Source: Pseudomonas sp. LFM046 (GTDB taxonomy: Bacteria; Pseudomonadota; Gammaproteobacteria; Pseudomonadales; Pseudomonadaceae). Taken from it: a stretch of 64,000 nucleotides of DNA. This document shows, in pieces, positions 27,347 to 42,376 of the stretch. Every line of letters starts with the position of its first letter. Position 1 is the stretch's first letter. The DNA lies in NCBI RefSeq assembly GCF_000949385.2, contig NZ_JYKO02000001.1, positions 186,001 through 250,000 of the forward strand, read 5' to 3'. The position numbers were made by a program, and so were the translations under genes. The notes below the pieces were generated by a model. That model saw nothing but the letters and a program-made list of their open reading frames with translations, was not told the DNA's origin and ran no database searches.

Positions 27347-28192
27347 TCAACGTGGCAGGTTGAGGTTCTTCCAGATGGCCAGGCTCGGCTCCGCCTGGTT
27401 CAGGGTGTAGAAGTGCAGACCCGGGGCGCCGCCCTGCAGCAGGCGTTCGCACATCTCGGTGATGACCTGCTCGCCGAACGCCTGGATGCTTTGCACATCA
27501 TCGGCGTACGCCTCCAGCTGCTTGCGGATCCAGCGCGGAATTTCGGCGCCGCAGGCGTCGGAGAAGCGGGCCAGCTTGCTGTAGTTGGTGATGGGCATGA
27601 TGCCCGGCACCACCGGGACATCCACACCCAGCTTGCGTACGCGCTCGACGAAGTAGAAGTAGCTGTCGGCGTTGAAGAAGTACTGGGTGATGGCGCTGCT
27701 GGCGCCGGCTTTCACCTTGCGCACGAAGTTGGCGAGGTCCGCCTCGTAGCTGCGAGCCTGGGGATGCACTTCCGGGTAGGCGGCGACTTCGATGTGGAAG
27801 TGGCTACCGGTTTCCGCACGGATGAACTCCACCAGTTCGTTGGCGAAGCGCAGCTCGCCGCTGGCCATGCCCATGCCGGACGGCAGGTCGCCGCGCAGGG
27901 CGACGATGCGCTGGATGCCGGCGTCCTTGTAGTGGGCAAGCAGGGCGCGCAGTTCGGCCTTGCTGTCACCGACGCAGGACAGGTGCGGGGCGGTCGGCAC
28001 TTTCACTTCGCCGTCCAGCTGCAGCACGGTCTGCAAGGTGCGATCGCGGGTGGAGCCGCCGGCACCATAGGTGCAGGAGAAGAAATCCGGCTGGTAGCTG
28101 GCCAGGTTGCGGGCGGTGGCCATGAGTTTTTCATGCCCGGCTTCGGTCTTGGCAGGGAAGAACTCGAAGCTGTAACGGCGTTCTTGCGACAT
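27347..28192 (-). CDS. metF: MetF, 5,10-methylenetetrahydrofolate reductase
   Basis: A 281-residue FAD TIM-barrel enzyme that reduces methylene-THF to methyl-THF, the methyl donor for methionine synthase. YSFEFFPAKTEAG carries the conserved acidic residue near the N-terminus, SCTYGAGGSTRD binds folate/FAD, and ALRGDLP and TQYFFNADSYF are further MetF signatures. The ATG at 28192 gives the family N-terminus MSQERRYSFEFFP; longer reading upstream is noncoding leader. It lies 100 bases downstream of ahcY on the same strand, a pairing that joins two arms of the methionine cycle. Two hairpins separate the genes. Confidence 0.97.
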   Translation of the reverse strand: MSQERRYSFEFFPAKTEAGHEKLMATARNLASYQPDFFSCTYGAGGSTRDRTLQTVLQLDGEVKVPTAPHLSCVGDSKAELRALLAHYKDAGIQRIVALRGDLPSGMGMASGELRFANELVEFIRAETGSHFHIEVAAYPEVHPQARSYEADLANFVRKVKAGASSAITQYFFNADSYFYFVERVRKLGVDVPVVPGIMPITNYSKLARFSDACGAEIPRWIRKQLEAYADDVQSIQAFGEQVITEMCERLLQGGAPGLHFYTLNQAEPSLAIWKNLNLPR

Positions 28193-28218
28193 AGGTCTTT
28201 CCACGCTCGGGAGCTGAA

Positions 28219-28285
28219 GGTGGATGGCGTTCTTCCATCCACCGCAAGGGACCACAGGGTGGACAGGCCCGCTGGCCGGTCCACC
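28219..28285 (-). other. Two stem-loops between ahcY and metF
   Basis: 28219-28243 has perfect 9-base arms GGTGGATGG and CCATCCACC. 28258-28285 has arms GGTGGAC and GTCCACC with an inner GGCC/GGCC pairing. Neither has a T-tract. They could protect the ahcY message 3' end and make ahcY more abundant than metF. Confidence 0.5.
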
Positions 28286-28292
28286 TTGCACA

Positions 28293-32204
<3,912 letters not shown>

Positions 32205-32340
32205 GGCCAGTCTGCACAGTTCGTCGGATTTCCCGGCTGATCGGCGCGAGCGGTGCGACAAACTGTCGCCTGGCTTGGCAATTGCCGGGCGGCTGGGAGT
32301 ACCCTGTCGCCCGCCTTCAGCCTTACCCGTGATCCTGCCG

Positions 32341-34610
<2,270 letters not shown>

Positions 34611-34630
34611 CTATTCTGCGCGCCAACAAA

Positions 34631-34653
34631 AAGCCCCGCACGAGGCGGGGCTT
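34631..34653 (-). terminator. Intrinsic terminator after metK
   Basis: Stem AAGCCCCGC with GCGGGGCTT around ACGAG. On the minus strand it runs into CTTTTTGTTG, so it should end the metK transcript 19 bases past the stop codon and separate it from ligB. Confidence 0.9.
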
Positions 34654-34671
34654 CTTGTGGAGCGGCAGGGC

Positions 34672-35862
34672 TTAGAGGCCAGCGGCGATGCGCAGGGCTT
34701 CGGCCTTGTCGGTCTTTTCCCAGGTGAACGCGGTGAAGGTGTCGTCACCGTAGGACATTTCATAGGGAGTGCGGCCGAAGTGGCCGTAGGCCGCGGTCGG
34801 CTGGTACATCGGGTGCAGCAGGTCGAGCATCTTGGTGATCGCGTACGGACGCAGGTCGAAGTGCTCGCGGACCAGTTGGACGATCTTGTCGTCGCTGATC
34901 TTGCCGGTGCCGAAGGTGTTGATCGAGATGGAGGTCGGCAGGGCCACGCCGATGGCGTAGGACACCTGGATCTCGCAACGCTCGGCCAGGCCAGCGGCAA
35001 CGATGTTCTTGGCAACGTAGCGGCCAGCGTAGGCAGCGGAACGGTCAACCTTGGACGGGTCCTTGCCGGAGAAGGCGCCGCCGCCGTGACGGGCCATGCC
35101 GCCGTAGGAGTCGACGATGATCTTGCGTCCGGTCAGGCCGCAGTCGCCCACCGGGCCGCCGATCACGAAGTTACCGGTCGGGTTGATGTGGAACTGGGTG
35201 TCCTTGTGCAGCAGTTCGGCCGGCAGCACATGCTTGACGATCAGCTCCATCACGCCTTCGCGCAGGTCGGAGTACTTCACGTCGGGGTTGTGCTGGGTGG
35301 ACAGCACGATGGCGTCGATGCCGACCACTTTGCCGTTCTCGTAGCGGCAGGTGACCTGGCTCTTGGCGTCCGGACGCAGCCACGGCAGCAGGCCGGACTT
35401 GCGGGCCTCGGCCTGGCGCTCCACCAGACGGTGGGAGAAGCAGATCGGGGCGGGCATCAGCACGTCGGTTTCGTTGCTGGCGTAGCCGAACATCAGGCCC
35501 TGGTCGCCAGCGCCCTGGTCTTCCGGCTTGGAGCGGTCCACACCCTGGTTGATGTCGGGGGACTGCTTGCCAATGATGTTCAGGATGCCGCAGGTAGCGC
35601 CGTCGAAGCCGACATCGGAGCTGTTGTAGCCGATGTCGATGATGACCTTGCGCACCAGCTCTTCCAGGTCGACCCAGGCAGAGGTGGTCACTTCACCGGC
35701 GATGATGGCGACACCGGTCTTGACCAGGGTTTCGCAGGCGACGCGGGCGTGCTTGTCCTGGGCGATGATGGCGTCGAGGACGGCATCGGAAATCTGGTCG
35801 GCGATCTTGTCCGGATGGCCTTCGGACACGGATTCGGAGGTAAACAGGGAGTATTCGCTCAT
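34672..35862 (-). CDS. metK: MetK, S-adenosylmethionine synthetase
   Basis: A 396-residue enzyme that makes SAM from methionine and ATP, releasing phosphate and pyrophosphate. [19 protein letters not shown] at the N-terminus, [12 protein letters not shown] (a hexapeptide signature), [20 protein letters not shown] and [16 protein letters not shown] (the P-loop-like signature) are all intact. It follows the ArsR-methyltransferase gene by only 19 bases on the same strand, so the two are almost certainly co-transcribed and metK is presumably controlled through the palindrome at 36923. Confidence 0.98.
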   Translation of the reverse strand: MSEYSLFTSESVSEGHPDKIADQISDAVLDAIIAQDKHARVACETLVKTGVAIIAGEVTTSAWVDLEELVRKVIIDIGYNSSDVGFDGATCGILNIIGKQSPDINQGVDRSKPEDQGAGDQGLMFGYASNETDVLMPAPICFSHRLVERQAEARKSGLLPWLRPDAKSQVTCRYENGKVVGIDAIVLSTQHNPDVKYSDLREGVMELIVKHVLPAELLHKDTQFHINPTGNFVIGGPVGDCGLTGRKIIVDSYGGMARHGGGAFSGKDPSKVDRSAAYAGRYVAKNIVAAGLAERCEIQVSYAIGVALPTSISINTFGTGKISDDKIVQLVREHFDLRPYAITKMLDLLHPMYQPTAAYGHFGRTPYEMSYGDDTFTAFTWEKTDKAEALRIAAGL

Positions 35863-35881
35863 CTATCGGTTTTCCTATTAG

Positions 35882-36883
35882 TTACCGGTGGGTGAGTTCG
35901 CTTCGTGAGTCCGGTTTGGCGAAGTGCCTCACCTGAATCTGAAAGCCGTTTCGCAAGCCAATGTAGAGGCTCTCGCCGGGCGTGAGCCCCGCGGCATTGG
36001 CCCAACGGGCCAGGTCGTCCTGTTCGAAGCCCAACCATAGATCGCCGCAGGCCTCCCTGGCCCAACTCTGGTTGTGGCTGCACAACTCGGTCACCAGCAG
36101 GCTGCCTCCCGGCTGCACCCGATGGGCCAATTGTTTCATCGCATCGGCCGGCGCGGCGAAATGGTGCAGGACCATGTTCAGTACCACGCAGTCGGCGACC
36201 GCCTGCTCGTCATTCAGGGCATCGGCGAGTCGAAGATCGACATTGCCGAGGCCTTCCGCGTGACAGCGCATCCGCGCCAGCTCCAGCATGGCCGGGCTGT
36301 TATCCAGCGCGGTGACGCGAGCGAAGCGCCGGGCCAGGTCGGGCAGGAAACCGCCGTCACCGGGGCCGACTTCCAGTGCCGTGGCACCCGCCTCGAAGCC
36401 CAGGGCGTCGAGCACTGCCAACACGCTGTCACGGTATTGCGGCAATCCTGCGATCAGGTCTTGCTGCGCCTGGAATTTTTCCGCCGCGCGGGTGAAGAAG
36501 TCGCGGCTGACCGCTTCGCGCTGGGCATGCACTTCGGCGATGCGGGCGCTGATCTCGGTCGGCAGTTCCAGTTCGTCCACCTCGGCCAGCAGGGCCGTGT
36601 GCAACATGCCGCCGACCCGCTCATTCTGCGCCAGGGCGCGCCGGTAGAAGATCGCGTTGCCTTCGCGTCGGGTGGCCACCAGGCCCGCCTGGGCCAGCAC
36701 TTTCAGGTGATGGCTGATGCCCGACTGGCCGGTGGCGAAGATCTGCGCCAGTTCCAGCACGCCGAAGGAATCGTTGGCCAACGCCCGCAGCACGTTCAGG
36801 CGTAGCGGGTCGCCGCCGGCCTTGCACAGGGCGGCCAGCTCGTCGCTGTCGTCATGACGGATCTGGGGTACGCGCAGGCTCAT
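35882..36883 (-). CDS. ArsR-family regulator fused to a class I SAM-dependent methyltransferase
   Basis: A 333-residue two-domain protein. Residues about 10-90 form an ArsR winged helix (LAQIFATGQSGISHHLKVLAQ is the recognition helix region; I see no metal-binding Cys cluster). Residues about 130-320 are a methyltransferase domain with SAM motif I ALEVGPGDGGFL at 169-180 and NMVLHHFAAPADAM after it. This organisation suits a sensor of SAM or SAH that binds the cofactor and represses its operon. The gene sits directly upstream of metK, and a perfect 28-base palindrome lies 40 bases before its start. P. aeruginosa PA0547 has the same neighbourhood. Confidence 0.9.
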   Translation of the reverse strand: MSLRVPQIRHDDSDELAALCKAGGDPLRLNVLRALANDSFGVLELAQIFATGQSGISHHLKVLAQAGLVATRREGNAIFYRRALAQNERVGGMLHTALLAEVDELELPTEISARIAEVHAQREAVSRDFFTRAAEKFQAQQDLIAGLPQYRDSVLAVLDALGFEAGATALEVGPGDGGFLPDLARRFARVTALDNSPAMLELARMRCHAEGLGNVDLRLADALNDEQAVADCVVLNMVLHHFAAPADAMKQLAHRVQPGGSLLVTELCSHNQSWAREACGDLWLGFEQDDLARWANAAGLTPGESLYIGLRNGFQIQVRHFAKPDSRSELTHR

Positions 36884-36922
36884 AAGGCGCGCAGTCTAGC
36901 CCCCGGCCCCTGGTGTCGCAAT

Positions 36923-36950
36923 GCCAATATCAAAAAGTTTTGATATTGGC
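36923..36950. promoter_or_regulatory. Perfect 28-base palindrome, probable operator for the ArsR-methyltransferase/metK operon
   Basis: Arms GCCAATATCAAAA and TTTTGATATTGGC are perfectly complementary around AG. It lies between the LysR stop and the ArsR-type gene start, where the promoter of the latter must be. ATATCAAA-type palindromes are the usual binding sites of ArsR regulators of the SAM cycle. No T-tract follows on the minus strand, which argues against a terminator for the LysR gene. Confidence 0.7.
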
Positions 36951-36960
36951 GGATCGGCGG

Positions 36961-37842
36961 TCAGCCGGGAGTCCGCGCCAGATCGAGGAAGGCAGCCGGC
37001 GCCGGACTCAGGCTCTGGCCCGGACGCCAGATCGCGTGGAGCTCGCGCTCGATGCGCAGGTCGTGCACATCCAGGCGCACCAGACGGCCGCTGGCCAGCT
37101 CCTCGCGGACCATATGCGGCGACAGCCAGGCGATGCCACGGCCGTCCCGGACCAGCCGTTTCAGCGCCTCGGTGCTGCCGATGGACATGCGTGCCCGCAG
37201 TTCGATGCCCTGCTCGCGGTAGGTCTGCTCGACGCTGGCGCGGGTCGCCGAGCCTTCTTCGCGCAGGTAATGGTCCTGGCCGCCGAGGTCGCGGGCGCTG
37301 AGGTCGTTGCGCCCGGCCAGCGGATGGGACGGGCCGGCCACCGGCAGCAACCGGTCGCGGTCCAGCAGGTGGCTGGCGAAGGCTTCGCTGTCGAAGGCGC
37401 CCTCGACGAAGCCGAGACTGATGCGGCCGTCTTCCAACTGCGCCGCCACCTCCCGGGTGTTGCTGACGGCCAGGTCCACCGCCACCGCCGGGTGCAGTTG
37501 ATGGAAGCGCTCGATCAGCTCCGGCAGCAGGTAGCTGCCCAGGGTGGCGCTGGCGCCGAGGCGCAATTCGCCGTCATCCAGACTGGCGAAGCCGCGCAGG
37601 TCGCGCTCGGCTGCGGCTTCCAGGGCAAAGATGCGCTGGGCGTACTGCAGCAAGCGCTGGCCGCCTTCGGTGAGGACGACGCCGCGTGGACGGCGGTCGA
37701 ACAGGGCGAGGCCAGCACTGGCTTCCAGGTCGCGGATTTCCCGGGTGACCGCCGGTTGGCTGATGAACAGGCGGCTGGCGCCGGCACTGATGCTGCCGCT
37801 CTCGGCGACGGCGAGGAAGACCTTGAGGTGGTGCAGATTCAT
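36961..37842 (-). CDS. LysR-type transcriptional regulator
   Basis: A 293-residue regulator with an N-terminal winged helix (MNLHHLKVFLAVAESGSISA, then RLFISQPAVTREIRDLEAS) and a C-terminal type 2 periplasmic-binding fold (LRLGASATLGSYLLPELIER starts it at about residue 92). It resembles the CysL/YeiE/CbbR branch. The ATG at 37842 gives the family N-terminus; the frame is open 18 codons further. It is divergent from a TDT transporter gene, and a LysR-type box lies in the 108 bases between them, so control of the transporter is likely. The effector is unknown. Confidence 0.92.
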   Translation of the reverse strand: MNLHHLKVFLAVAESGSISAGASRLFISQPAVTREIRDLEASAGLALFDRRPRGVVLTEGGQRLLQYAQRIFALEAAAERDLRGFASLDDGELRLGASATLGSYLLPELIERFHQLHPAVAVDLAVSNTREVAAQLEDGRISLGFVEGAFDSEAFASHLLDRDRLLPVAGPSHPLAGRNDLSARDLGGQDHYLREEGSATRASVEQTYREQGIELRARMSIGSTEALKRLVRDGRGIAWLSPHMVREELASGRLVRLDVHDLRIERELHAIWRPGQSLSPAPAAFLDLARTPG

Positions 37843-37869
37843 AAATGAAAGGCATACGACTGATGCTGA

Positions 37870-37886
37870 ATATGTATTTTTCATAT
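37870..37886. promoter_or_regulatory. Candidate LysR box between the regulator and the TDT transporter
   Basis: ATATG-N7-CATAT fits the T-N11-A form of LysR binding sites and lies in the divergent promoter region. A further ATGAAA half-site is at 37845-37850. Recognised by pattern and position only. Confidence 0.5.
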
Positions 37887-37950
37887 AGCACAGCACTGCC
37901 TAGTCTGGCGCCGTATTTCCCGCCACGGGACCGCCCGACCGGAGCCTCAC

Positions 37951-39084
37951 ATGCCGCGCCCCTTCACACGCCTCGCCGAGCCTTTCGCCTTCGTTCGCCA
38001 GTTCACTCCCAGTTGGTTCGCCGTGACCATGGGGACCGGCGTGCTGGCCCTGGTGCTGGCGGCGCTGCCCTGGGCCGGGACGCTGGAGCACCGGTTGGCC
38101 GAAGGTCTTTGGCTGTCCAACTGCGTGCTATTTGCCGGGTTTTCCCTGCTGTTCGTTGCGCGTTTCGTACTCTTCAGCGACACCCTGCGGCCGATGCTGC
38201 TGCACCCGGTGCAGTCGATGTTCCTCGGCGCCATCCCCATGGGCCTGGCCACCCTGATCAACGGCCTGGTGCTGTTCGGCGTGCCGCGTTGGGACGAAGG
38301 CGTGCTCGTCCTGGCCCACGGCCTCTGGTGGCTGGACGTGACGCTGGCGCTGGGCGCGGCGCTGCTGGTGCCGTACCTGATGTTCACCCGCCAGGATCAC
38401 GCCCTGGACAAGCTCACCGCGGTCTGGCTGCTACCCATTGTCGCGCCGGAAGTGGCGGCTGCCGCGGCTGGCACCCTGGCGCCGCACCTGGCGCCGGAGG
38501 CCGCGCGGCAGATGCTGGTGGTGGGTTACCTGCTCTGGGGCGTGTCCCTTTCCCTGGCCTTTTCCCTGATCACCCTGGTGCTGCTGCGCAAGGCCCTGCA
38601 CAAGCTGCCGGGCAGCGAATTCGCCGCCACCAGCTGGTTACCGGTCGGTCCACTGGCCACCGGCTGCCTGGGGCTGCTGAGCCTGGGCAAGGCGATGCCC
38701 GTGGCTTTCGCTGGCACCACGCTGGAGGGGGCCGCAGAGCTGGCCCGGGATGTCGGCCTGCTCGGCGGCCTGTTTCTCTGGGGCGCGGCGGGCTGGTGGC
38801 TGGCGATGGCGCTGTTCTGCACCCGCCGCCACCTGCGCCAGGACATGCGCTTCAACCTCGGCTGGTGGGGGTTCACCTTCCCCCTCGGCGTTTTCACCCT
38901 GGCCACCTTCGAGCTGCAACGTCGCACCGGTCTGGCCTTCTTCGGTCCGGCGGGCGCCGCGCTGGCCCTGGGACTGGCGCTGATCTGGGTGCAGGTGATG
39001 GCACGGACCCTGGCCGGACTCTGGCATGGCGAACTGTTCCGGGCGCCCTGTCTTGCGGCTGCGGCAGGACCCTCGCGCAACTGA
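37951..39084 (+). CDS. TDT-family membrane transporter (TehA/SLAC1/Ssu1-like)
   Basis: A 377-residue inner-membrane protein with about ten hydrophobic helices. The family opening FTPSWFAVTMGTGVLALVL, then MFLGAIPMGLATLINGLVLF and LGWWGFTFPLGVFTLATFEL are typical of the tellurite-resistance/dicarboxylate transporter family. Family members export sulfite, malate, tellurite or conduct anions; the substrate here is unknown. The divergent LysR gene is its probable regulator. If that regulator is of the CysL/YeiE type, sulfite export would be a reasonable guess, but this is inference. Confidence 0.88.
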   Translation: MPRPFTRLAEPFAFVRQFTPSWFAVTMGTGVLALVLAALPWAGTLEHRLAEGLWLSNCVLFAGFSLLFVARFVLFSDTLRPMLLHPVQSMFLGAIPMGLATLINGLVLFGVPRWDEGVLVLAHGLWWLDVTLALGAALLVPYLMFTRQDHALDKLTAVWLLPIVAPEVAAAAAGTLAPHLAPEAARQMLVVGYLLWGVSLSLAFSLITLVLLRKALHKLPGSEFAATSWLPVGPLATGCLGLLSLGKAMPVAFAGTTLEGAAELARDVGLLGGLFLWGAAGWWLAMALFCTRRHLRQDMRFNLGWWGFTFPLGVFTLATFELQRRTGLAFFGPAGAALALGLALIWVQVMARTLAGLWHGELFRAPCLAAAAGPSRN

Positions 39085-39190
39085 CGGGTGAAACAGCGAC
39101 CATCTGTGATTGCCCGCGACCTGCCGGCTGGGCGAAAATAGCGGCCTTTTTTCGATTAGCCGTCTATTTCAGACCTGCAGGAGATATGCG

Positions 39191-41191
39191 ATGCCCAGCC
39201 GTCGTGAGCGTGCCAATGCCATTCGTGCCCTGAGCATGGATGCGGTGCAGAAAGCCAACAGCGGCCACCCCGGCGCCCCCATGGGCATGGCCGATATCGC
39301 CGAAGTGCTCTGGCGGGATTACCTGCAGCACAACCCGAACAACCCCGAGTGGGCCAACCGCGACCGCTTCGTGCTGTCCAATGGTCACGGCTCGATGCTG
39401 ATCTACTCGCTGCTGCACCTGACCGGTTACGACCTGGGCATCGAGGACCTGAAGAATTTCCGCCAGTTGAACAGCCGCACCCCGGGCCACCCGGAATACG
39501 GCTACACCGCCGGTGTCGAGACCACCACCGGTCCGCTGGGCCAGGGCATCGCCAACGCCGTGGGCTTCGCCATCGCCGAGAAGACCCTGGCCGCCCAGTT
39601 CAACCGTGAAGGCCACAACATCGTCGACCACAACACCTACGTGTTCCTCGGCGATGGTTGCATGATGGAAGGCATTTCCCACGAAGTCTGCGCCCTGGCC
39701 GGCACCCTGGGCCTGGGCAAGCTGGTCGCCTTCTACGACGACAACGGCATCTCCATCGACGGCGAAGTCCACGGCTGGTTCACCGACGACACTCCGAAGC
39801 GCTTCGAAGCATACGGCTGGCAGGTGATCCGCAACGTCGACGGCCATGACGCCGACGAGATCAAGACCGCCATCGAGACCGCTCGCAAGTCCAGCGACCG
39901 TCCGACCCTGATCTGCTGCAAGACCGTGATCGGCTTCGGCTCCCCGAACAAGCAGGGCAAGGAAGAGTGCCACGGCGCTCCCCTGGGCAACGACGAGATC
40001 GCCCTGACCCGCGCCGCCCTGGGCTGGAACCACGCTCCGTTCGAAGTCCCGGCCGACATCTACGCCGAATGGGATGGCAAGGCCGCCGGCGCCGCGCGCG
40101 AGGCCGAGTGGAACGAGCGCTTCGCTGCCTACGCCGCTGCCCACCCGGAACTGGCCGCCGAGTTCCAGCGCCGCATCAAGGGCCAGCTGCCGGCCGACTT
40201 CTCCGCCAAGGCTGACGCCTACATCGCCGAAGTCGCCGCCAAGGGCGAAACCATCGCCAGCCGCAAGGCCAGCCAGAACGCCCTGAACGCCTTCGGCCCG
40301 CTGCTGCCGGAATTCCTCGGCGGCTCCGCTGACCTCGCCGGCTCCAACCTGACCCTGTGGAAGGGCTGCAAGGGTGTGTCCGCCGAGGACGCATCCGGCA
40401 ACTACATGTACTACGGCGTTCGTGAGTTCGGCATGAGCGCCATCATGAACGGCATCGCCCTGCACGGCGGCTTCATTCCCTACGGCGCCACCTTCCTGGT
40501 GTTCATGGAATACGCCTGCAACGCCGTGCGCATGGCCGCGCTGATGAAGAAGCGCGTGCTGTTCGTCTACACCCACGACTCCATCGGTCTGGGCGAAGAC
40601 GGCCCGACCCACCAGCCGGTTGAGCAGCTGGCCAGCCTGCGCTGCACCCCCAACCTGAATACCTGGCGTCCGGCCGACGCGGTGGAATCCGCCGTGGCCT
40701 GGAAGTCCTCCATCGAGCGTAACGACGGCCCGAGCGCGCTGATCTTCTCCCGCCAGAACCTGCCCCACCAGGCTCGTGACGCCGACCAGGTGGCGAACAT
40801 CGCCCGTGGTGGCTACGTGCTGAAGGACAGCGAAGGTGAGCCGGAACTGATCCTGATCGCCACCGGCTCCGAAGTCGGCCTGGCCGTCCAGGCCTACGAC
40901 GTGCTGGCTTCGGCCGGCCGCAAGGTGCGCGTGGTGTCCATGCCGTCCACCAGCCTGTTCGACCAGCAGGACGCCGCCTACAAGCAGGCCGTGCTGCCGG
41001 TGCAGGTTGGCGCGCGTATCGCCATCGAGGCCGCCCACACCGACTTCTGGTACAAGTACGTCGGCCTGGAAGGTCGCGTGATCGGCATGACCAGCTTCGG
41101 TGAGTCCGCCCCGGCTCCCGCGCTGTTCGAGCACTTCGGCTTCACTGTCGACAACATCGTCGCCACTGCCGAAGAACTGCTCGACGTCTGA
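39191..41191 (+). CDS. tkt: Transketolase
   Basis: A 666-residue thiamine-diphosphate enzyme of the pentose phosphate and Calvin-type sugar exchange reactions. The N-terminal [20 protein letters not shown], the ThDP site [14 protein letters not shown] with its downstream ..DDNGISIDG, and the C-terminal [20 protein letters not shown] signature are intact. The ATG at 39191 has CAGGAGAT upstream and gives the family N-terminus. It opens a rightward series tkt-epd-pgk-MliC-like-fba, the usual Pseudomonas gene order. A pair of REP palindromes separates tkt from epd. Confidence 0.97.
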   Translation: MPSRRERANAIRALSMDAVQKANSGHPGAPMGMADIAEVLWRDYLQHNPNNPEWANRDRFVLSNGHGSMLIYSLLHLTGYDLGIEDLKNFRQLNSRTPGHPEYGYTAGVETTTGPLGQGIANAVGFAIAEKTLAAQFNREGHNIVDHNTYVFLGDGCMMEGISHEVCALAGTLGLGKLVAFYDDNGISIDGEVHGWFTDDTPKRFEAYGWQVIRNVDGHDADEIKTAIETARKSSDRPTLICCKTVIGFGSPNKQGKEECHGAPLGNDEIALTRAALGWNHAPFEVPADIYAEWDGKAAGAAREAEWNERFAAYAAAHPELAAEFQRRIKGQLPADFSAKADAYIAEVAAKGETIASRKASQNALNAFGPLLPEFLGGSADLAGSNLTLWKGCKGVSAEDASGNYMYYGVREFGMSAIMNGIALHGGFIPYGATFLVFMEYACNAVRMAALMKKRVLFVYTHDSIGLGEDGPTHQPVEQLASLRCTPNLNTWRPADAVESAVAWKSSIERNDGPSALIFSRQNLPHQARDADQVANIARGGYVLKDSEGEPELILIATGSEVGLAVQAYDVLASAGRKVRVVSMPSTSLFDQQDAAYKQAVLPVQVGARIAIEAAHTDFWYKYVGLEGRVIGMTSFGESAPAPALFEHFGFTVDNIVATAEELLDV

Positions 41192-41199
41192 CCCCGACC

Positions 41200-41266
41200 G
41201 TAGGAGTGAGCTCTGCTCGCGAAGCTTCATGCGTCGCGCAGGGTTCGCGAGCAAGCTCGCTCCTAC
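41200..41266. repeat. Inverted pair of REP elements between tkt and epd
   Basis: GTAGGAGTGAGCTCTGCTCG (from 41200) faces its inverted partner CGAGCAAGCTCGCTCCTAC (ending 41266). This is a different REP class from the GGGGCGAAT type elsewhere in the window and matches the GAGCnnGCTCGC REP common in pseudomonads. It may act as an mRNA stabiliser or partial terminator after tkt. Confidence 0.88.
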
Positions 41267-41298
41267 AGGGTTTCCTTACCCCAGCCCTGCGAGTGCCC

Positions 41299-42348
41299 AT
41301 GCCCAGCAATCGCCCCTTCAAAGTCGCCCTCAACGGCTACGGCCGCATCGGTCGCTGCGTACTGCGCGCGCTCCATGAGCGCAGTGGTGGAGCAAGCTTC
41401 GAGATCGTCGCGCTGAACGATCTGGCCGACCAGGCCAGCATCGAGTACCTGACCCGTTTCGACTCCACCCACGGCCGCTTCCCCGGCGAGGTGCGAGTGG
41501 ATGGCGATTGCCTGCACATCAACGGCGACTGCGTGAAGGTGCTGCGCCATGCCGAGCCGGAAGGCATCGACTGGGCGGCCCTGGGCGTGGACCTGGTGCT
41601 GGAGTGCTCCGGCCAGTACACCCACCGCCAGCAGGCCGAGCGCTTCCTGGCTGCCGGGGCGCCCCGCGTGCTGCTCTCCCAGCCCATGTCCACCGAGTCG
41701 GACATCGACGCCACCATCGTCTACGGCGTCAACCAGGACAGCCTCACCGGTGCCGAGAAACTGGTGTCCAACGCCTCCTGTACCACCAACTGCGGCGTGC
41801 CGCTGCTGAAACTTCTCAACGAGTCCGTGGGTCTGGAATACGTCTCCATTACCACCATCCACTCGGCGATGAACGACCAGCCCGTGATCGACGCCTACCA
41901 CCACGAAGACCTGCGCCGCACCCGCTCGGCCTTCCAGTCGGTGATCCCGGTTTCCACCGGCCTCGCCCGTGGTATCGAGCGCCTTCTGCCGGAACTGGTC
42001 GGGCGCATTCAGGCCAAGGCGATCCGCGTGCCCACGGTGAACGTGTCCTGCCTGGACATCACCTTGCAGACCGCTCGCGACACCTCGGCCGCCGAGATCA
42101 ACCGCGTGCTCCGCGAGGCCGCCGAAAGCGGTCCGCTGAAAGGGCTGCTGGCGTACACCGAGCTGCCCCACGCCAGCTGCGATTTCAATCATGACCCCCA
42201 TTCCGCCATCGTCGACGGCAGCCAGACCCGCGTGTCCGGCCCGCGCCTGGTGAACCTGCTCGCCTGGTTCGACAACGAATGGGGCTTCGCCAACCGCATG
42301 CTCGACACCGCAGATCACTATCTGCGGGTTTCCGCTGCTTCTCGTTAA
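41299..42348 (+). CDS. epd: D-erythrose-4-phosphate dehydrogenase
   Basis: A 349-residue GAPDH-like enzyme that oxidises erythrose 4-phosphate to 4-phosphoerythronate, an early step toward pyridoxal phosphate. The NAD fold KVALNGYGRIGRCVLRAL, the catalytic Cys C161 in SNASCTTNCG and the C-terminal FDNEWGFANRMLDT are present. LNDLADQASIEYLTRFDSTHG and the SAMNDQPVIDAYH segment are closer to Epd than to glycolytic GAPDH. The ATG at 41299 avoids the REP pair; the longer open frame upstream would translate it. It precedes pgk by 28 bases. Confidence 0.94.
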   Translation: MPSNRPFKVALNGYGRIGRCVLRALHERSGGASFEIVALNDLADQASIEYLTRFDSTHGRFPGEVRVDGDCLHINGDCVKVLRHAEPEGIDWAALGVDLVLECSGQYTHRQQAERFLAAGAPRVLLSQPMSTESDIDATIVYGVNQDSLTGAEKLVSNASCTTNCGVPLLKLLNESVGLEYVSITTIHSAMNDQPVIDAYHHEDLRRTRSAFQSVIPVSTGLARGIERLLPELVGRIQAKAIRVPTVNVSCLDITLQTARDTSAAEINRVLREAAESGPLKGLLAYTELPHASCDFNHDPHSAIVDGSQTRVSGPRLVNLLAWFDNEWGFANRMLDTADHYLRVSAASR

Positions 42349-42376
42349 TTACCAGCCCCCGTGAAGGACTGACCCC

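Noticed and set aside
36923-36950. Palindrome considered as the LysR gene terminator
   Set aside because: AT-rich stem without a T-tract on the minus strand, and placed in the promoter space of the next gene; operator is the better reading.
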